This document shows, piece after piece, positions 1 to 5,013 of a stretch of 7,204 nucleotides of DNA; within the stretch, counting starts at the first letter, position 1; every line of letters starts with the position of its first letter. The translations under genes and the position numbers were made by a program. Origin of the DNA: Devosia sp. (lineage in GTDB: Bacteria > Pseudomonadota > Alphaproteobacteria > Rhizobiales > Devosiaceae); assembly GCA_016793415.1 (NCBI GenBank), contig JAEUMC010000224.1, positions 1 to 7,204 on the forward strand, in the 5' to 3' direction. The notes below the pieces were generated by a model. It did not search any database. It worked only from the letters and a program-made list of their open reading frames with translations, and was not told the origin of the DNA.

Positions 1-191
1 AGCTGACCGAGGAATTGTTCTTCGATCCGGCCAATGCGCTGCGCACGACGCAGCCCAAGATTCTCCGCTCGCCTCCCAGCGCCCGCCAGACCGACGACCT
101 GCTGCCTGCCTTTGCCGCGCTGACCGCGGCGCTCGACGCCGAGGACGAGGCCGAGCTGCGCCGCATCCTGTTCGACTACGTGAAGGTCTGA
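1..191 (+). CDS. NDP-sugar epimerase/dehydratase (CapD/WbpM/FlaA1 type), C-terminal fragment
   Basis: Only the last 62 codons are present (reading frame begins at base 3, TGA at 189-191); the 5' part lies outside the window. The fragment opens with LTEELFFDP, followed by a Pro-Lys-Ile-Leu-Arg segment, and ends in an acidic amphipathic helix finishing ELRRILFDYVKV. This pattern (an E-E-L-F motif after the missing 'RPGEK', then 'PKIxRA', then a D/E-rich helix) is typical of the C-terminal tail of extended short-chain dehydrogenases of the CapD/WbpM/FlaA1 family. That family includes UDP-N-acetylglucosamine 4,6-dehydratases, often membrane-anchored, which make sugars for O-antigen, capsule or exopolysaccharide. 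The NAD-binding and catalytic regions are not visible, so family membership rests on the tail alone and the exact sugar cannot be named. The next gene starts 7 nt after its stop on the same strand. Confidence 0.72.
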   Translation, partial: LTEELFFDPANALRTTQPKILRSPPSARQTDDLLPAFAALTAALDAEDEAELRRILFDYVKV

Positions 192-198
192 GCCCGCG

Positions 199-996
199 GT
201 GCTGATCGCCCAGCTCTCCGATCCACACGTTTGTGCGCCCGGCACGCTCTACCAGGGGCTGGTCGATTCCAATGCCATGTTCGCGGCCGCTGTTCAGCGC
301 CTCGCGACCCTCGACCCCGCGCCCGACCTGGTGCTGCTGACCGGTGACGTAACCGAGCATGCGGCGGCCGACGAGTATCGGCTGGCCCGGCAGGTGCTGG
401 CCGGCCTTCGGCAGCCGGTCCTCGCCATCCCCGGCAATCACGACGAGCGCGAAGCGTTCCGTGCTGCCTTCGGCGACCTGGGCTATCTGCCGGCAACCGG
501 GCCGCTGCACTTCGTTGCCGGCGGCCACGGCCCGGTTCGGGTGATCGGCCTCGACATCAGCGTACCCGGCCAGCATCACGGCGATTTCGATGCGGCAACG
601 GCAGCGTGGTTGGAAGCGGCGATGGCATCGGAGCCGGAACGCCCCACCCTCATCATGCTGCACCAGCCGCCCGTCGAAACCGGCATCGGCTTCATCGACG
701 CCTATCGCTGTTTCAACGGCGAGCGCCTAGCCACGGTCGTCGCGCGCTACCCGGCAGTGGAGCGCGTGCTCTGCGGCCACGTTCACCGCCATCTGTCGCG
801 GCGTTTCGGCGGCAGCCTGCTGCAGATTGCCCCGAGCACGACGACGGCCATCGCCCTGCGGTTGGCTCCTGGGGCCGAGCCGGCCTCCTTCGTCGAGCCG
901 CCGGCGCTGCTTCTGCACCATTGGCGGGCGGAAACGGGGGTAACCACCCACCACGTTCCGATCGAGCCGGGGATCGGTCCCCTGCAGTTCTTCTGA
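199..996 (+). CDS. Binuclear metallophosphodiesterase, GpdQ/CpdA type (class III cyclic nucleotide / glycerophosphodiester phosphodiesterase)
   Basis: This 265-residue protein carries the full calcineurin-like metallophosphoesterase signature: D8-x-H10 (LSDPH), G49-D50 (LLTGD), G79-N80-H81-D82 (PGNHDE), H155 (MLHQPP) and G193-H194-V-H196 (CGHVH). Ligand spacing matches Enterobacter GpdQ as I recall it (D8, H10, D50, N80, H156, H195, H197). The N-terminal stretch 'LYQGLVDSNA' and 'DEYRLARQVL' also resemble GpdQ more than E. coli CpdA. Members hydrolyse phosphodiesters such as glycerophosphodiesters or 3',5'-cAMP using two divalent metals; substrate cannot be told from sequence. There is no signal peptide, so it is probably cytosolic. 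The GTG start at 199 puts the first metal motif at residues 8-10, as in the family. Ribosome binding is weak (GAAGG at 182-186, 12 nt upstream, inside the upstream gene), and the 7-nt gap suggests translational coupling to the sugar-dehydratase gene. Confidence 0.9.
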   Translation: MLIAQLSDPHVCAPGTLYQGLVDSNAMFAAAVQRLATLDPAPDLVLLTGDVTEHAAADEYRLARQVLAGLRQPVLAIPGNHDEREAFRAAFGDLGYLPATGPLHFVAGGHGPVRVIGLDISVPGQHHGDFDAATAAWLEAAMASEPERPTLIMLHQPPVETGIGFIDAYRCFNGERLATVVARYPAVERVLCGHVHRHLSRRFGGSLLQIAPSTTTAIALRLAPGAEPASFVEPPALLLHHWRAETGVTTHHVPIEPGIGPLQFF

Positions 997-1049
997 GCAC
1001 CGCTTTGAGCGGCAGCTGACTGCGCCATTCATCAGGCATTCAAGTGCTA

Positions 1050-1071
1050 TTGATCACTTGTTGATGATCAA
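1050..1071. promoter_or_regulatory. Operator-like inverted repeat TTGATCA-N8-TGATCAA
   Basis: Two perfect 7-bp arms (1050-1056 and 1065-1071) flank an 8-nt spacer in a locally AT-rich stretch, 76 bp upstream of the secreted-protein start and 54 bp after the phosphodiesterase stop. The centre-to-centre spacing and AT-rich arms suit a dimeric helix-turn-helix repressor or activator site. As RNA it could form a short hairpin but has no following U-run, so a terminator is unlikely. No clear sigma-70 hexamer pair could be assigned nearby. The function is inferred. Confidence 0.4.
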
Positions 1072-1086
1072 CGCTGCGGCGGGCTT

Positions 1087-1122
1087 GGGGCTCCGCCGGC
1101 TTCGCGTTCGGCTCCGAGCCCC
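1087..1122 (+). other. GC-rich leader stem-loop upstream of the secreted-protein gene
   Basis: GGGGCTC at 1087-1093 pairs with GAGCCCC at 1116-1122, and an inner GCCG (1095-1098) can pair with CGGC (1109-1112). The hairpin ends 24 nt before the ATG at 1147 and just upstream of the Shine-Dalgarno AGGGAG (1133-1138). If transcription starts at or upstream of the 1050-1071 repeat, it would sit in the 5' leader. It lacks a U-tract. It could be a leader stability element or the weak 3' end of the phosphodiesterase transcript. Confidence 0.35.
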
Positions 1123-1146
1123 TGCGACTCCTAGGGAGAAATTGCC

Positions 1147-2163
1147 ATGAAACCAATTGCACTTGCCGGCTTTGCCATGCTTGGCCTGGTCACCGGCGCT
1201 GCCGCGCAGACGCCGCCTCCGGCGGTGGTCAACTTCGCCACCATTGCCGATATGCCGACGCTGAAGGATACCTCCAAGCAGGATCATTTCGCCGTCACCC
1301 TCAGCGACGCGCAGGTGGTGACCAACATTACCGTCGACTGCACGGCAGGTCGCACCGAGCTGCTGATCGTGCGCAACGACAAGGCCTGCGCCATCGGCGG
1401 CAATGGCTCGATCATCAACCCGGCCAACAAGCAGGCCCTGCCGCGCACCCAGTATCTGGGCCAGTACACCGTCACCGCCGATGGCAGCACCGACGCGCGG
1501 ACGCTGTCGATCAATTACCTCGCCGTCGGCAAGGTTCCGCCCGACACCAAGGCGTTCTCCGGCTCGCTCAATTTGAAGCCTGAACTCTCCTCGAGTGGCG
1601 CCGCCGGTCTCACCCAGGCGGTGCTGAAGAAGATCACCGGCGACAATTCCGGCCCGATCAACAGCGCGGTCGATACCGTCGACCTCAACCGGCTGTTCAT
1701 CCCATCGGCCGGCCTGCCGTCCGACAAGGGCTGCACCTGGTCGGGCAATATGGTCTTTGCCTACCAGACCTATTCCTGGTTCATGTCGCTGTCGGCCGAT
1801 TGCAACGGCAAGGTCTATGAGCTGAAGGGCAACATGCCGTTTACCGACACGCCCGGCGTCGAAGGCCAGACCCAGTACGACGTGACGCTGACGCTGCCCT
1901 CCACCGAACTGGTGGGCGACGATGCGCTGTTCGCCAGCACCGACGAGAACGCCGACCTGTTCGCCTCGGTCGACGGCATCACCGGCTCGATCCTCATGAA
2001 GAACTCCAACAACGTCACCGTCACCGTCGATGGCGAAAAGATCACCACCCCGATGAAGGTGGAGGCCTCGGGCAGCCTAACCGGCACCAACGTGCCGCTC
2101 GAAGTGGTGCGTTCGTTCGGCACCCTGATCGGCATCCTGCCCTCGACCTTCTTCGGCGCCTGA
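1147..2163 (+). CDS. Secreted/periplasmic protein of unknown function (338 aa)
   Basis: Not recognised as a member of any family I know. The N-terminus is a clear Sec signal peptide: K2, a hydrophobic stretch over residues 4-17 (IALAGFAMLGLVTG) and an A-A-A cleavage site before Q21. There is no lipobox cysteine and no second membrane segment, so the mature protein (about 318 residues) should be soluble in the periplasm or exported. The mature part is rich in Thr, Ser, Val, Asp and Gly with alternating hydrophobic residues, suggesting a beta-rich fold. It has exactly four cysteines in two close pairs, C65/C81 and C196/C219 (GCTWSGN and SADCNGK), which could form two disulfides and hint at two similar halves. 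The ATG at 1147 has a good Shine-Dalgarno AGGGAG at 1133-1138 with 8-nt spacing. The gene has its own leader region and a strong terminator, so it is probably monocistronic. Confidence 0.85.
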   Translation: MKPIALAGFAMLGLVTGAAAQTPPPAVVNFATIADMPTLKDTSKQDHFAVTLSDAQVVTNITVDCTAGRTELLIVRNDKACAIGGNGSIINPANKQALPRTQYLGQYTVTADGSTDARTLSINYLAVGKVPPDTKAFSGSLNLKPELSSSGAAGLTQAVLKKITGDNSGPINSAVDTVDLNRLFIPSAGLPSDKGCTWSGNMVFAYQTYSWFMSLSADCNGKVYELKGNMPFTDTPGVEGQTQYDVTLTLPSTELVGDDALFASTDENADLFASVDGITGSILMKNSNNVTVTVDGEKITTPMKVEASGSLTGTNVPLEVVRSFGTLIGILPSTFFGA

Positions 2164-2186
2164 GCCGGCATCGGTCGCTGCATTCG

Positions 2187-2214
2187 AACCCCGCGCCATT
2201 GGCGCGGGGTTTTT
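2187..2214 (+). terminator. Strong intrinsic (Rho-independent) terminator
   Basis: CCCCGCGCC (2189-2197), loop ATT, GGCGCGGGG (2201-2209) makes a perfect 9-bp GC stem, followed at once by TTTTT (2210-2214). Two A's before the stem can extend pairing into the T-tract. It begins 23 nt after the stop of the secreted-protein gene and ends that unit. The haemoglobin gene on the opposite strand ends 11 bp further on. On the minus strand the stem is followed only by TT, so termination from that side would be weaker. Confidence 0.93.
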
Positions 2215-2224
2215 GTTGGTGCCG

Positions 2225-2698
2225 TCAGGCTTGCTCCGGAGCCTCGTCGCCGGCCCGGATCGGCTTCACCTGCTCGAGGTCCTGGCCGCGGAACTGCGCG
2301 ATGCGCAGCCGGAAATTGTAGCCGATGCGCTCGGCCCGCTCGACGAACAGCGCCGCCACATCCGGGGGGCAGAGCTCTTCTGCCGTCTCGCGGAACAGCT
2401 TCAGCCAGCGGGCGAAGTGCCGGTCGGAGAGTTCGGGAATGGCGATGTGCTTGGGCATCGGGCGGCCGTAATAGCGGCCGCTGCCGAGCAGCATCGAGCT
2501 CCAGAAATCGGCGATGGTCTTGAGGTGCGCGGGCCAGTCGGCCTCCGGGATCACCCGGTTGAACACCGGCCCGATCACCGCGTCGCGCCGCGCCTTGCCG
2601 TAGAACGCTTCGACCACCGCCGTGACCATGGCGTCGTCGAGGTCGGGCGGGATCAGCCGGCCGGTGGGGTGGAGGCGCGGGCCTTCGGGAACAGTCAC
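2225..2698 (-). CDS. Group III truncated haemoglobin (2/2 Hb, trHbP)
   Basis: This 157-residue protein aligns by eye with Campylobacter jejuni Ctb over residues 31-138. The group III marks are all present: Tyr33 (B10) in AFYGKARRD, His58 (E7) in DWPAHLKTIADFW, proximal His84 (F8) in MPKHIAIPEL and Trp98 (G8) in HFARWLKLF. These correspond to Y19, H46, H72 and W86 of Ctb. The family binds haem and O2/NO; roles proposed include NO or peroxide handling and electron-coupled redox chemistry, none proven generally. It carries about 14 extra N-terminal residues and a polar 19-residue tail relative to Ctb. The start is GTG (2696-2698), supported by AAAGG (minus strand, 2706-2710) with a 7-nt spacer. 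It lies 57 bp downstream of metY on the same strand with no obvious terminator between them, so co-transcription is likely. Confidence 0.92.
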   Translation of the reverse strand: MTVPEGPRLHPTGRLIPPDLDDAMVTAVVEAFYGKARRDAVIGPVFNRVIPEADWPAHLKTIADFWSSMLLGSGRYYGRPMPKHIAIPELSDRHFARWLKLFRETAEELCPPDVAALFVERAERIGYNFRLRIAQFRGQDLEQVKPIRAGDEAPEQA

Positions 2699-2715
2699 GT
2701 CTTGGCCTTTCGGAG

Positions 2716-2742
2716 CCGCCGGCGCAATCGTCGCGCCGGCGG
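2716..2742 (-). other. Intercistronic hairpin between metY and the haemoglobin gene
   Basis: CCGCCGGCGC (2716-2725) and GCGCCGGCGG (2733-2742) form a perfect 10-bp inverted repeat around a 7-nt loop. In the minus-strand transcript it begins 13 nt after the metY stop and ends 17 nt before the haemoglobin GTG. There is no U-run after it, so complete intrinsic termination is unlikely. It could protect the upstream mRNA 3' end from exonucleases, attenuate read-through, or affect translation of the haemoglobin gene, whose Shine-Dalgarno lies 6 nt beyond the stem. Confidence 0.6.
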
Positions 2743-2755
2743 ATATGTAGGGAGG

Positions 2756-4030
2756 TCAGGCGACCTTTGCGAGCGCCTGCTCGACATCGGCGATGATGTC
2801 GTCGATGTGCTCGATGCCCACCGAGATGCGCACCAGGTCTTCCGAGACGCCGGCCTTGGCCAGTTCCTCGGGGCCGAGCTGGCGGTGGGTGGTCGAAGCC
2901 GGGTGGCAGGCCAGCGACTTGGCGTCGCCGATGTTGACCAGCCGAAGGATCATCTGCAGCGCATCGATGAACTGCGAACCGGCGACGGCGCCGCCCTTGA
3001 TGCCGAAGCTGATGATGCCCGACGCCTTGCCCTTGGTGATCTTCTTGGCCGTGGCGTTGTACTTGCTGTCCGGCAGCTGGGCGTAGTTCACCCAGTTGAT
3101 CTTGGGGTGCTTTTTCAGCCAGGCCGCCAGTTTCTCAGCGTTCTCGCAATGCCGCTCCATCCTGAGCCCGAGCGTCTCGAGCCCTGTGAGGAACAGGAAA
3201 GCGTTGTGCGGCGACAAGGCCGCGCCGGTATTGCGCAGCGGCACTACGCGGCAGCGCCCGATATAGGCCGCCGGCCCCAGCGCCTCGGTATAGACCACGC
3301 CGTGATAGGATGGATCGGGCTCGTTGAGGATCGGGAACCGGTCCTTGTTCTTCACCCAGTCGAACTTGCCCGAGTCGACGATGATGCCGCCGATCGAGTT
3401 GCCGTGCCCGCCGATATACTTGGTGAGCGCATGCACCACGATGTCGGCGCCGAACTCGAACGGCTTGCAGAGGTAGGGCGTGGCCACCGTGTTGTCGACG
3501 ATCACCGGCACGCCGTGCCGGTGCGCAATCTCCGCCAGCCGCTGGATATCGACGACATTGCCTGCGGGGTTGCCGATCGACTCGCAGAACACCGCCTTGG
3601 TGTTCTTGTCGATGAGCTTTTCCAGCCCTTCGAAGTCGCCCTGGTCGGCCATGCGCACCTCGATGCCCTGGCGCGGGAACGAGTGCATGAACAGGTTGTA
3701 GGTGCCGCCATAGAGCTGGCTGATCGAGACGATGTTGTCGCCGACGCCGGCGATCGCCTGGATCGAGTAGGTGATGGCAGCCATGCCGGAGGCGACGCAG
3801 AGGCCGGCAATACCGCCTTCCATTTCGGCGACCCGCTGCTCGAGCACCGCCGTCGTCGGGTTCATGATGCGCGTATAGATGTTGCCGGGGACCGCGAGGT
3901 TGAACAGGTCCGCGCCGTGCTGGGTGTTGTCGAAGGTGTACGAGGTGGTCTGGTAGATCGGGACCGCCGCCGCCTTGGTGGTTTCCTCCGCCTTGTAGCC
4001 ATGATGGAGCGCGATGGATTCGAGCTTCAC
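2756..4030 (-). CDS. metY: O-acetylhomoserine sulfhydrylase (O-acetylhomoserine aminocarboxypropyltransferase)
   Basis: This 424-residue cytosolic PLP enzyme of the Cys/Met-metabolism (gamma-family) fold joins O-acetyl-L-homoserine and sulfide to make homocysteine, the direct sulfhydrylation route to methionine. Visible motifs are Y52-x-R54 (NIYTRIMNPT), which contacts the cofactor phosphate of the neighbouring subunit; S81-G82-M83 before the cofactor site; D179 (VIVDNT), which pairs with the pyridine nitrogen; the Schiff-base Lys204 in HALTKYIGGHGNSIGG; and Arg403 (VRISVGIE), which binds the substrate carboxylate. The length and the long insertion around residues 222-262 fit MetY rather than the shorter cystathionine synthases/lyases (about 380-400 aa). 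The GTG start is supported by AAAGGA (minus strand, 4037-4042) with a 6-nt spacer. The truncated haemoglobin gene follows in the same direction. No SAM-II riboswitch was recognised in the leader. Confidence 0.95.
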   Translation of the reverse strand: MKLESIALHHGYKAEETTKAAAVPIYQTTSYTFDNTQHGADLFNLAVPGNIYTRIMNPTTAVLEQRVAEMEGGIAGLCVASGMAAITYSIQAIAGVGDNIVSISQLYGGTYNLFMHSFPRQGIEVRMADQGDFEGLEKLIDKNTKAVFCESIGNPAGNVVDIQRLAEIAHRHGVPVIVDNTVATPYLCKPFEFGADIVVHALTKYIGGHGNSIGGIIVDSGKFDWVKNKDRFPILNEPDPSYHGVVYTEALGPAAYIGRCRVVPLRNTGAALSPHNAFLFLTGLETLGLRMERHCENAEKLAAWLKKHPKINWVNYAQLPDSKYNATAKKITKGKASGIISFGIKGGAVAGSQFIDALQMILRLVNIGDAKSLACHPASTTHRQLGPEELAKAGVSEDLVRISVGIEHIDDIIADVEQALAKVA

Positions 4031-4184
4031 TTATTGTCCTTTCAAGCAATGAACCGCCGGGCGAGCCGGTGGACCGGTATGCGTATCATAGCCGGGAGGG
4101 GGAGGGACCCCGTCCGAACGGATGGGGATTGCGTCATCGGAGCGCACAAGGAAATATCGCTCCCTTCAAGCCATTGAGGTCGAT
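4031..4184. promoter_or_regulatory. Divergent metY / acetyltransferase intergenic region
   Basis: This 154-bp region should hold both promoters. On the minus strand TATGAT (4085-4090) is a plausible -10 for metY, 55 nt before its GTG, but no convincing -35 sits 16-18 bp upstream of it. Two hairpins are visible. One is CCGCCGG (4054-4060) with CCGGTGG (4066-4072), including one G-U pair on the plus strand. The other is CCCCGTCC (4108-4115) with GGATGGGG (4120-4127), also fully paired as plus-strand RNA with one G-U. Both have one A-C mismatch in the minus-strand RNA, so they fit better to a transcript running toward the acetyltransferase. Promoter assignment is tentative. Confidence 0.35.
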
Positions 4185-4187
4185 GTG
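4176..4187 (+). promoter_or_regulatory. Shine-Dalgarno deciding the GTG start of the acetyltransferase
   Basis: GAGG (4176-4179) lies 5 nt before GTG (4185-4187). The in-frame ATG at 4122 has no comparable site, falls inside a hairpin (4108-4127) and adds 21 residues that do not fit the acetyltransferase fold. The GTG puts the first beta strand (QIRAERPAD) right at the N-terminus, as usual in this family. Confidence 0.65.
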
Positions 4188-4679
4188 CAAATCCGAGCTG
4201 AGCGCCCTGCGGACGATGCGGCGATCCATGAGCTGACCCGCGTGGCGTTCGCGCCGATGCCATTCAGCAGCGGCACCGAAGCGCCGATCATCCGGGCGCT
4301 GCGCGCCGCTGGTGACCTGACGCTGTCGCTCGTCGCCGAGGACGCTGGCTTGATCGTCGGGCACGTCGCCTTCTCGCCGGTCACCATCGACGGCGAGCAT
4401 GCCGGCTGGTTCGGGCTCGGTCCGATCTCGGTGCAGGCCGACCGGCAGCGCCAGGGTATCGGCAAGGCGCTGATCGCGAGGGGGCTCGAACTGCTGCGCC
4501 AGCAGGGTGCCGCCGGTGTGGCGCTGATCGGCAACCCCGAGATCTATGGTCGCGTCGGCTTCGAGAGTGATGGCCTTCTGGCCTATGGCGACCTCGATCG
4601 CCGCTTCGTGCAGCGGCTGGTGCTGTCCGGTCCGGCGCCGCGCGGAGAACTCAAGTTCGCGCCGGGTTTTGACATCTGA
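4185..4679 (+). CDS. GNAT-family N-acetyltransferase, YhbS type
   Basis: With the GTG start this is a 164-residue single-domain acetyl-CoA-dependent acetyltransferase. The order of elements is typical: strand 1 (QIRAERPADDAAIHELT), helices with the conserved E-x-P-I-I-R-A-L-R (32-40), strands 2-3 (LSLVAED, LIVGHVAFSPVTI, about 47-68), and motif A with the acetyl-CoA loop Q88-R-Q-G91-I-G93-K (LGPISVQADRQRQGIGKAL, 78-96). Next comes strand 5 with G-x-A-L-I-G-N-P-E-I-Y-G-R-V-G-F (111-126), the 'PxYYxRFGF'-like signature of YhbS/COG3153 proteins. The substrate is unknown; relatives acetylate small molecules, tRNA-linked targets or proteins. It is divergent from metY, and its stop is followed by the repeat-rich convergent gap. 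An alternative start at ATG 4122 would give 185 residues but is less likely. The family is secure and the function open. Confidence 0.88.
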   Translation: MQIRAERPADDAAIHELTRVAFAPMPFSSGTEAPIIRALRAAGDLTLSLVAEDAGLIVGHVAFSPVTIDGEHAGWFGLGPISVQADRQRQGIGKALIARGLELLRQQGAAGVALIGNPEIYGRVGFESDGLLAYGDLDRRFVQRLVLSGPAPRGELKFAPGFDI

Positions 4680-4729
4680 GGTCATCAGCTTTGGGGGGGG
4701 ACGTGGTCCTCGGCCGGTAATGCGATCGC

Positions 4730-4824
4730 CTCCCTCCCCCTTGAGGGGAGGGATTGAGGGTGGGGGTGGTGCGGTGATCGCCGATGGCCCCCCACCCCCG
4801 CCCCTCCCCTCGAGGGGGAGGGAG
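4730..4824. repeat. Nested C/G-rich extragenic palindrome (REP/RUP-like element)
   Basis: The outer arms CTCCCTCCCCC (4730-4740) and GGGGGAGGGAG (4814-4824) are exact reverse complements. Each arm holds its own smaller palindrome: CCCCTTGAGGGG around 4737-4748 and CCCCTCGAGGGG around 4807-4818. An inner GGGTGGGGG (from about 4758) faces CCCCCACCCCC (about 4788-4799) around a roughly 20-nt centre. The whole can therefore fold as one long hairpin or a cloverleaf with side stems. Similar 'CTCCCC-TYGAGGGG' extragenic palindromes are, to my recollection, dispersed in many copies in Hyphomicrobiales genomes. Only one copy is in this window, so 'repeat' is inferred. It may act as a transcription-end or mRNA-stability element for the acetyltransferase. 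Confidence 0.75.
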
Positions 4825-4865
4825 CGCACCGCTGGTGCACAACCACGCCGTTTGACCGTCTAACC

Positions 4866-4883
4866 ATGTTATTATAGTAACAT
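4866..4883. promoter_or_regulatory. AT-rich operator-like palindrome ATGTTA-N6-TAACAT
   Basis: Perfect 6-bp arms (4866-4871, 4878-4883) surround TTATAG. This is the most AT-rich spot of the gap and contrasts sharply with its surroundings. The minus strand reads a perfect TATAAT (4871-4876) inside it. On the plus strand TTGACC (4852-4857) is followed 15 bp later by TATAGT (4873-4878). It could be a repressor site overlapping a promoter for an unannotated small transcript, or a remnant of a lost gene's control region, because no gene starts next to it on either strand. Confidence 0.4.
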
Positions 4884-4982
4884 ACTGTGCGCCGATGCGG
4901 CGCCGAGGGGCGGTGGCGCGCAAGGCGCAACCGGGCGGACGTTGACGATCGAGGAGCGCGCCGGGAGGACGGGGCGGATGGC

Positions 4983-4996
4983 GCGGCTCGAGCCGC
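4983..4996. repeat. Perfect 14-bp palindrome GCGGCTCGAGCCGC after phyH
   Basis: A fully self-complementary 14-mer lies 17 bp beyond the phyH stop codon in that gene's direction. As RNA it would need a loop of at least 3-4 nt, leaving a 5-bp stem, and no U-run follows. It is therefore a weak terminator at best. A DNA-binding or methylation target is equally possible. Confidence 0.4.
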
Positions 4997-5013
4997 ACCA
5001 TCCGGACGAGCCG

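Larger units (their letters stand above)
4680..5013. other. 334-bp convergent intergenic region without a credible gene
   Basis: Between the acetyltransferase stop and the phyH stop (genes facing each other) no open frame shows recognisable protein features. Frames across it encode low-complexity Pro/Gly/Arg strings derived from the C/G-rich repeat. Contents in order are a run of eight G (4693-4700), a 95-bp nested palindrome (4730-4824), a small hairpin GCACC-GCT-GGTGC (4826-4838), an AT-rich 18-bp palindrome (4866-4883), a GC-rich stretch, and a perfect 14-bp palindrome (4983-4996). No classic U-tract terminator for either flanking gene is present, so the symmetric elements may serve that purpose. 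Confidence 0.7.

Noticed and set aside
1087..1122. Intrinsic terminator for the phosphodiesterase gene
   Set aside because: The stem is good, but no T-run follows on the plus strand, so it is reported only as a leader hairpin.
4031..4160. SAM-II type riboswitch in the metY leader
   Set aside because: The element is common ahead of metA/metY genes in alphaproteobacteria, so it was looked for. The conserved pseudoknot core (an A-rich GCTAAAAAGG-like 3' segment pairing with an upstream loop) is not visible. A covariance-model search would settle it.
2213..4177. A 654-codon open frame on the plus strand spanning the haemoglobin and metY genes
   Set aside because: It is the exact antisense of two strongly supported genes. 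Its product is rich in Arg, Gly, Asp, Val and His with no motif, as expected from the complementary strand of high-GC coding DNA.
4546..4863. Short plus-strand frame of 105 codons encoding Pro/Gly-rich sequence over the palindrome
   Set aside because: The composition is wholly explained by the C/G-rich repeat, and the first half lies in the acetyltransferase gene in the wrong frame.
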